From SIG701 sp045611685 (lineage in GTDB: Bacteria; Bacillota; Clostridia; Oscillospirales; CAG-272), in the NCBI GenBank assembly GCA_045611685.1, contig JAZKXO010000032.1:1-64000 (forward strand): DNA of 64,000 nucleotides, given 5' to 3'. Positions within the stretch are counted from its first letter, which is position 1; every line of letters begins with the position of its first letter. A model generated the notes under the pieces. That model ran no database searches and had not been told where the DNA came from. It worked only from the letters and a program-made list of their open reading frames with translations. Position numbers and translations under genes: made by a program. Positions 59,435 to 64,000 of the stretch are shown piece by piece.

Positions 59435-61222
59435 TCAGGCGTTTTCGTCCGGGGTGGCAGTGATAGCGATGTGAAGTTCATCCAGCTGTTTCTGGAGAAC
59501 GACGGACGGCGCGCCCATCATTACGTCCTGCGCATTTTTGTTCATCGGGAACGGAATGATCTCTCGGATGGAATCCTCACCCGCGAGGAGCATGACCATA
59601 CGGTCGACACCGGGAGCGATGCCCGCGTGCGGCGGCGCACCGTAGGTGAATGCGTTGTACATAGCGGGGAATTTCGCTTTCACATCTTCCTCGCCGAGGC
59701 GCACAAGTTCGAACGCCTTGATCATGATCTCGGGATCGTGGTTACGGACAGCACCCGAGGAAAGCTCGATACCGTTGCAGACGAGGTCGTACTGCTGTGC
59801 GGTAATGGTGAGCGGATCGATTTCGCCCTTAATGGCTTTCTCCAGCGTTTCCATACCGCCGCCGGGCATCGAGAAGGGGTTGTGGCAGAATTCGAGTTCA
59901 CCGGATTCCTCGCCGACCTCGTACATGGGGAAATCGACGATCCAGCAGAATTCGTACCGTTCTTTATCCATATGGCCGGGCACCATAGCACCGAGCTTCG
60001 AACGAAGCACGCCCGCGGTCTTCTGTGCCGCACCCTTTGCCCCTGCGGTTACGCCGACGAAGCAGCCGGGGGTAAGGCCGAGAGCCTCGGTAATCTCTGC
60101 CTGCTTCTCCGCCAGGAACTTTGCGATACCGCCGGAGAACGTACCGTCCTCTTCGACCTTGAACCAGTACGGCTTCTGTCCTGCCTGCACCTCTACGTCG
60201 GCGCAGAGCTTATCTACCTGCTTGCGGGGCAGTACGCAATCCTTCACAACGATCGCCTTGACCGTATTGCCCTCGGCAAACGGGGCGAACTCACTGCCGG
60301 CGACGAGCGCAGTCATATCCTGACAGACGAGATCAATGCGGAGGTCGGGCTTATCCGAGCCGTACAGTTCCATAGCCTCTGCGAAAGGAATGCGGCGGAA
60401 CGGTGCGGTGGATGCAATATTATACTTGCCGTATTTTGCAAAGATGGGCGGCAGAACGTCCTCGAGAATCGTGAAAACATCCTCCTGCGTAGCAAACGCC
60501 ATCTCCATATCGAGCTGATAGAACTCGCCCGGGGAACGGTCGCCGCGCGCGTCCTCGTCTCTGAAGCAGGGCGCGATCTGGAAATAACGGTCAAAGCCGG
60601 AGGTCATCAGCAGCTGCTTGAACTGCTGGGGCGCCTGCGGCAGAGCATAAAACTTACCCGGATGCTTACGTGAGGGAACAAGATAGTCGCGCGCACCCTC
60701 GGGGCTGGATGCCGTGAGGATCGGCGTTGTAATCTCCATAAAATCGTGTGCAAGCATAGCTGCACGGAGCGCTGCCACTACGTTGCAGCGAAGGATAATG
60801 TTATCCTTCACCTCGGGGTTTCTGAGATCGAGGTAACGGTGCTTCAGGCGCTGGGTTTCGTCCGCCTCACGGCTGCGGTTGATCTCAAAGGGCAGGCTGT
60901 TGTGACGGCATCTGCCAAGCACCTCGATCTTCTCGGGAACGACCTCGATCTCACCGGTCGGGAGCTTCGGGTTCTTCGAAGAGCGCTCGCGAACGACACC
61001 CTCCACCGAAATGGTGGACTCTTTATTAAGATCGGCGATGATCGCCATCATTTCCTCGGATTCAACGACGATCTGCGTCGTGCCGTAGAAGTCGCGGAGC
61101 ACAACGAACGCAAGATTTGCGCTGACCGCGCGGACATTTTCCATAAAGCCGGAAAGTTTTACCGTTTTACCCGCATCGGCAAGACGAAGCTCGCCGCAGG
61201 TATGAGTTCTCATTTGCATCAT
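59435..61222 (-). CDS. aspS: Aspartyl-tRNA synthetase
   Basis: AspS charges tRNA-Asp. The 595-aa bacterial-type enzyme has the N-terminal OB-fold anticodon domain (GFMENVRAVSANLAFVVLRD), class II motif 2 in CFRDEDARGDRSPGEFYQLD, the bacterial GAD insertion (about 280-420) and motif 3 in GIAPGVDRMVMLLAGEDSIRE. GAGGAG precedes an ATGATG start. Co-transcribed with hisS, 38 bp away, a common Firmicutes pair. Confidence 0.97.
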   Translation of the reverse strand: MMQMRTHTCGELRLADAGKTVKLSGFMENVRAVSANLAFVVLRDFYGTTQIVVESEEMMAIIADLNKESTISVEGVVRERSSKNPKLPTGEIEVVPEKIEVLGRCRHNSLPFEINRSREADETQRLKHRYLDLRNPEVKDNIILRCNVVAALRAAMLAHDFMEITTPILTASSPEGARDYLVPSRKHPGKFYALPQAPQQFKQLLMTSGFDRYFQIAPCFRDEDARGDRSPGEFYQLDMEMAFATQEDVFTILEDVLPPIFAKYGKYNIASTAPFRRIPFAEAMELYGSDKPDLRIDLVCQDMTALVAGSEFAPFAEGNTVKAIVVKDCVLPRKQVDKLCADVEVQAGQKPYWFKVEEDGTFSGGIAKFLAEKQAEITEALGLTPGCFVGVTAGAKGAAQKTAGVLRSKLGAMVPGHMDKERYEFCWIVDFPMYEVGEESGELEFCHNPFSMPGGGMETLEKAIKGEIDPLTITAQQYDLVCNGIELSSGAVRNHDPEIMIKAFELVRLGEEDVKAKFPAMYNAFTYGAPPHAGIAPGVDRMVMLLAGEDSIREIIPFPMNKNAQDVMMGAPSVVLQKQLDELHIAITATPDENA

Positions 61223-61260
61223 GACTTTCTGTCTCCTCTGTCGTAGTATTCAGTATACAA

Positions 61261-62640
61261 TTATTTCTCGAGAATAACCGCGCCGGCGTTCTTTTCTTCA
61301 ATACCGCCACGAATGCGGGTAAGCGTTTCGGCAAACGGGAGCGTCGTCTGCTCGCCCGTCTCCATATCCTTACACGTGATAACGCCGTTTTGTATCTCAT
61401 CCTCACCGAGGAAGATTACGTAGGGGATGCCGAGCTTATCCGCATAGCTCATCTTTGCCTTGAATTTCTTCCCCTCGGAGTAAAGCTGTGTGCGGACTCC
61501 TTCGGCGCGTAGCTCGGTCGCGAGCGAGATAGCGGCGGTGAAATCCTCCGTCATCGGAAGGATCAAAACGTCAGCGGGCGCCGTCGGGAGTGCATCGTTC
61601 AGCATACCCTGCTCGCCGAGGACGTAGAACAGACGGGTAAGACCGATCGAAATACCGACGCCGGGAAGCTGTTTATCTGTATAGTACTCCGCGAGGTTGT
61701 CGTACCGACCGCCGGAGCAAACGGAGCCGATCTCGGGATGATCGAGAAGCGTCGTTTCATAGACCGTACCGGTGTAGTAATCGAGGCCGCGTGCGATCGT
61801 CAGATCGACCGCGAAATTCTCCTCAGGCACGCCGAACGCTCCGAGATAGCGGACTACGGTAGTGAGTTCGGCAAGGCCCATATCAAAGAGCTCATTCCGT
61901 CCGGCGTACGCACCGAGAGCCGCGAGCACCTCTTCATTCGTACCGCGGATCGCGATAAAGGAAAGGATCTCTTCTGCCGCCTCGGGGGTGATGCCGATCT
62001 CTTCGGTGAGAAGTGTTCCGACCTTTTCTTTACCGATCTTGTCCAGTTTATCGACCGTGCGCATGATATCGCCGGCTTTCTCCGAAAGCCCCTGCATCGC
62101 GTAGAATCCGTTCAGGATCTTACGGTTATTGACGCGGATCTGGAATCTTTTCAGTCCGAGCGACGTGAACGTCTGATAGATGATGGACGGGATCTCCGCT
62201 TCATTTACGACGTCCAGCTTGCCGTCGCCGATGATGTCGATATCCGCCTGATAAAACTCGCGGAAGCGGCCGCGCTGGGTGCGCTCACCGCGGTATACTT
62301 TTCCGATCTGATACCGACGGAACGGGAAGACGAGCTCGCCCGCGTGGAGCGCCACGTATTTCGCCAGCGGCACGGTCAGATCAAAGCGGAGGCTCAGATC
62401 TGCGTCGCCCTTTTGGAAACGGTAGATCTGCTTTTCCGTCTCGCCGCCGCCCTTGGCTAAAAGCACGTCCGTCGATTCAATAATCGGCGTATCAAGCGGC
62501 GTGAAGCCGTAGCGTGCGTAGGTCGTGCGAAGAACGTGCATGATACGCTCCATCTGCTGCTGGGGTGCAGGCATCAGCTCCATAAATCCGGAAAGTGTAC
62601 GGGGCGTCACTTTCGCGTTTGACTGTTTCTTCTCGTCCAT
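61261..62640 (-). CDS. hisS: Histidyl-tRNA synthetase
   Basis: HisS charges tRNA-His. The 459-aa protein has class II motif 1 around YARYGFTPLDTPIIE, motif 2 YRGERTQRGRFREFYQADIDIIG, the histidine-binding signatures RGLDYYTGTVYE and GGRYDNLAEYY, and a C-terminal anticodon domain. AAAGGAG lies 5 bases before the ATG. First gene of the hisS-aspS-yqeG-pepP run, transcribed from the promoter at 62701-62729; no T-box leader is visible. Confidence 0.97.
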   Translation of the reverse strand: MDEKKQSNAKVTPRTLSGFMELMPAPQQQMERIMHVLRTTYARYGFTPLDTPIIESTDVLLAKGGGETEKQIYRFQKGDADLSLRFDLTVPLAKYVALHAGELVFPFRRYQIGKVYRGERTQRGRFREFYQADIDIIGDGKLDVVNEAEIPSIIYQTFTSLGLKRFQIRVNNRKILNGFYAMQGLSEKAGDIMRTVDKLDKIGKEKVGTLLTEEIGITPEAAEEILSFIAIRGTNEEVLAALGAYAGRNELFDMGLAELTTVVRYLGAFGVPEENFAVDLTIARGLDYYTGTVYETTLLDHPEIGSVCSGGRYDNLAEYYTDKQLPGVGISIGLTRLFYVLGEQGMLNDALPTAPADVLILPMTEDFTAAISLATELRAEGVRTQLYSEGKKFKAKMSYADKLGIPYVIFLGEDEIQNGVITCKDMETGEQTTLPFAETLTRIRGGIEEKNAGAVILEK

Positions 62641-62700
62641 ATATGCTCCTTTAAGCCGCTCTTTTCAAAACGGCAGAGTTAGTGTATTTTATATTCTTTA

Positions 62701-62729
62701 AGTATACCAAAAAATTCCCCGCAAATCAA
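62701..62729 (-). promoter_or_regulatory. SigA promoter of hisS-aspS
   Basis: On the minus strand TTGATT (62724-62729), a 17-bp spacer and TATACT (62701-62706). The leader of about 55 bases is too short for a T-box. Confidence 0.8.
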
Positions 62730-62847
62730 GTGGATTGGACAAAAAATCACAGCTATCTTTAAAAACAAGAAAATCTTGCAGCGACCTTGCCTCAAAAGCA
62801 GCCGGATTCCTTTCAAACCCGTTTCAGGGGAGGATAAGAGGGGGATG

Positions 62848-62890
62848 AAAAAAGCATGAGAGTCATACCCGATCCGTATGAAACTCATGC
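62848..62890 (-). terminator. Terminator of the XRE regulator gene
   Basis: A hairpin with arms 62884-62890/62854-62860 and 62876-62881/62863-62868 is followed on the minus strand by six U, 9 bases past the stop codon. Confidence 0.85.
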
Positions 62891-62898
62891 AATTGTTG

Positions 62899-63123
62899 CT
62901 ACCGGAAATCAAATAATTGTTTTGGACTGATTTTGAGTATATCGCAAATCTCAAATACTACGTCAAGGGAGACGGCACAGTCAGCCGTTTCGATGCGGCT
63001 CATATGTGTGCGGCTGATGTTGATTTTTTCTGCCAGTTCGCTTTGCGACAGCCCCTGTTCCTTGCGGTAATAGGCAATGTTCAATCCGAGGCACCTGTAT
63101 TTGTCGTACTGCCGGTGATTCAT
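62899..63123 (-). CDS. XRE-family helix-turn-helix regulator, 74 aa
   Basis: The protein is essentially a single Cro/C1-type helix-turn-helix: LGLNIAYYRKEQGLSQSELAEKINISRTHMSRIE, with the rest of the five-helix fold ending in ISPKQLFDF. The ATG at 63123 is preceded by GGGAGG. It faces away from the AT-rich lipoprotein gene across a 228-bp gap holding a strong plus-strand promoter, so it could regulate that gene; this is inference. Small regulators of this kind are common near accessory genes. Confidence 0.85.
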   Translation of the reverse strand: MNHRQYDKYRCLGLNIAYYRKEQGLSQSELAEKINISRTHMSRIETADCAVSLDVVFEICDILKISPKQLFDFR

Positions 63124-63182
63124 GCTTTTCCACCTCCCTATAATAGGATACCCCACAACGCAGTCAATCTCAACAACGTGAA

Positions 63183-63211
63183 AAGTTATATTTGACACTT
63201 GACAAGTTATA
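63183..63211 (+). repeat. Direct repeats overlapping the lipoprotein promoter
   Basis: AAGTTATA occurs at 63183-63190 and again at 63204-63211, 21 bp apart, overlapping the -35 region. TTGACA-like sequence is also doubled (63192-63204). This is a plausible site for the neighbouring XRE protein. Confidence 0.4.
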
Positions 63212-63227
63212 AATGTAGTGATATAAT
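63199..63227 (+). promoter_or_regulatory. Consensus SigA promoter of the AT-rich lipoprotein gene
   Basis: TTGACA (63199-63204), a 17-bp spacer and TATAAT (63222-63227), both matching consensus fully, about 125 bp upstream of the start codon. Confidence 0.88.
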
Positions 63228-63351
63228 TAGCAAAAATGCTTTGCACAGGTGAAATTGCATCAGCGAGCAAAAAAGGATGTGGAAAAACGGCGGGAATGCG
63301 GTATTGAGAAATTATGAGGTAGACTTAACAAAAACAAAGGGGAAACCATCA

Positions 63352-64000
63352 ATGAAGAGGATCTTTGTAGTTGTACTTTCTGTATTGTTGTTTATTTTGT
63401 GCGCATGCAGCAATGATAGCGGGAGTAAAAAACAGTCGATGCGTAAAGGATATGCAGTTGGCACTGATTTTGGAGGTGATATAGCACTGGTTGGATATGA
63501 TCACGAGAGTCCTATTCCTGCACTTACCCATTCCAATATTTGTATAGATAAAACGGGAAAAGAACTATTTAAACTTCCAAATGACTGGGTGGCAGCCCAG
63601 GGATATAACGGGGAAGGTTTATGGGAAGTTCCACCGATAAACAATTATATCTTTGCTACGGATATGAACGAATTTCTGTTTCCAACCGAAGGCTTGGATG
63701 TGTATGATTTGGAAAATGTTGATTATTCAGCAAAATACGTCCTTGATTCTGATGGGAATATTATACTTACCCCCACGCAGAACAACTATGATTGGTTGAT
63801 TACAAGTGTGATGAATTTTAAGGGTATGGTAGAAGATGGTTTTTTGATGGCCTGTTATACTCAAAGATCCCACACGGGAACAACACACTATCTTAAATTT
63901 TTAACGCTTGACGGAGAGGTTATAAGAGATAATGTACCCGCTCCAGTAAATATGTCTGGCAAATGGGAATATAGAGGGAATGGCATTGCCTATATAGCAG
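63352..64000 (+). CDS. Lipoprotein, AT-rich, truncated by the window end
   Basis: The frame opens at the ATG at 63352 behind AAAGGGG and stays open to the window edge, giving at least 216 residues. It starts with a lipoprotein signal peptide (FVVVLSVLLFILCACS; lipobox LCAC, Cys19). The mature part is beta-rich with aromatic and glycine repeats (CIDKTGKELFKL, YVLDSDGNIIL, FLTLDGEVI) that recall WG-type or other beta-repeat domains; this match is tentative. Base and codon use are clearly more AT-rich than the rest of the window, which suggests transfer from elsewhere. The 3' end is not seen. Confidence 0.7.
   Translation, partial: MKRIFVVVLSVLLFILCACSNDSGSKKQSMRKGYAVGTDFGGDIALVGYDHESPIPALTHSNICIDKTGKELFKLPNDWVAAQGYNGEGLWEVPPINNYIFATDMNEFLFPTEGLDVYDLENVDYSAKYVLDSDGNIILTPTQNNYDWLITSVMNFKGMVEDGFLMACYTQRSHTGTTHYLKFLTLDGEVIRDNVPAPVNMSGKWEYRGNGIAYIA

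Noticed and set aside
62641..62900. T-box leader upstream of hisS-aspS
   Set aside because: The promoter is only about 55-60 bp before hisS, and no T-box bulge sequence or terminator/antiterminator pair is present.
1..64000. tRNA, rRNA, phage or insertion sequence genes
   Set aside because: Reading through the intergenic gaps I saw no tRNA-like cloverleaf with a GTTCGA-type arm, no rRNA sequence and no transposase or integrase motif; a covariance-model scan would settle the RNA question.

Overview
The window looks like chromosomal core sequence from an uncultured or little-studied member of the Clostridia (Firmicutes), possibly an Oscillospirales- or Christensenellales-type lineage. The pointers are a Firmicutes-order division/wall cluster, SpoVD-like and SpoIID-like proteins, a CD1247-type Cys/Asp-rich protein, the tilS-hpt-ftsH and pepP-efp neighbourhoods, strong AGGAGG ribosome sites and many consensus SigA promoters with 17-bp spacers. 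By eye the sequence is GC-rich for Clostridia up to about 62.9 kb and becomes AT-rich after that. I saw no phage, IS element, CRISPR array, rRNA or tRNA gene.

Layout. 0-16 kb (minus strand): a division and cell-wall cluster running mraZ-rsmH-ftsL-spoVD/pbpB-murE-murF-mraY-ftsW-murG-ftsQ, then ftsZ from its own promoter and an ABC exporter. murD, murC, murB and ftsA are not in the cluster. mraZ has a SigA promoter overlapped by three 10-bp-spaced repeats that look like the MraZ operator, and spoVD has a SigE-like promoter upstream. 16-24 kb (minus): uvrC-rsmD-coaD, an HPr gene, and a lipoprotein/FtsX-type permease/ATPase operon. 24-37.6 kb: polA (+), nitroreductase and clpC (-), a three-gene peptidoglycan-binding/SpoIID-like set (-), a MATE transporter with a 61-aa partner (-), prfC (+), and an acyl-CoA synthetase with a co-transcribed TetR regulator (-).

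37.7-46.2 kb (plus) is the most striking region. A consensus promoter is followed by a 21-codon leader peptide in which 10 residues are Phe or Tyr, then a perfect 11-bp intrinsic terminator, then eight close-packed genes: aroF, tyrA, aroB, aroA, aroC, pheA, an aroE-aroK fusion and aroQ. Together they cover every step from PEP plus erythrose-4-phosphate to phenylpyruvate and 4-hydroxyphenylpyruvate. The leader reads as a ribosome-mediated transcription attenuator sensing Phe and Tyr.

46.3-51.7 kb (plus): a surface-polymer cluster with an O-antigen-ligase/polymerase-like membrane protein, two DUF4330-like anchored proteins, a TagO/WecA-type sugar-phosphate transferase and an unrecognised anchored protein. 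51.8-62.7 kb (minus): hisS-aspS-yqeG-pepP, then efp and the Cys/Asp-rich protein, then a small membrane protein-tilS-hpt-ftsH. 62.9-64 kb: a small XRE regulator facing an AT-rich lipoprotein gene that is cut by the window end.
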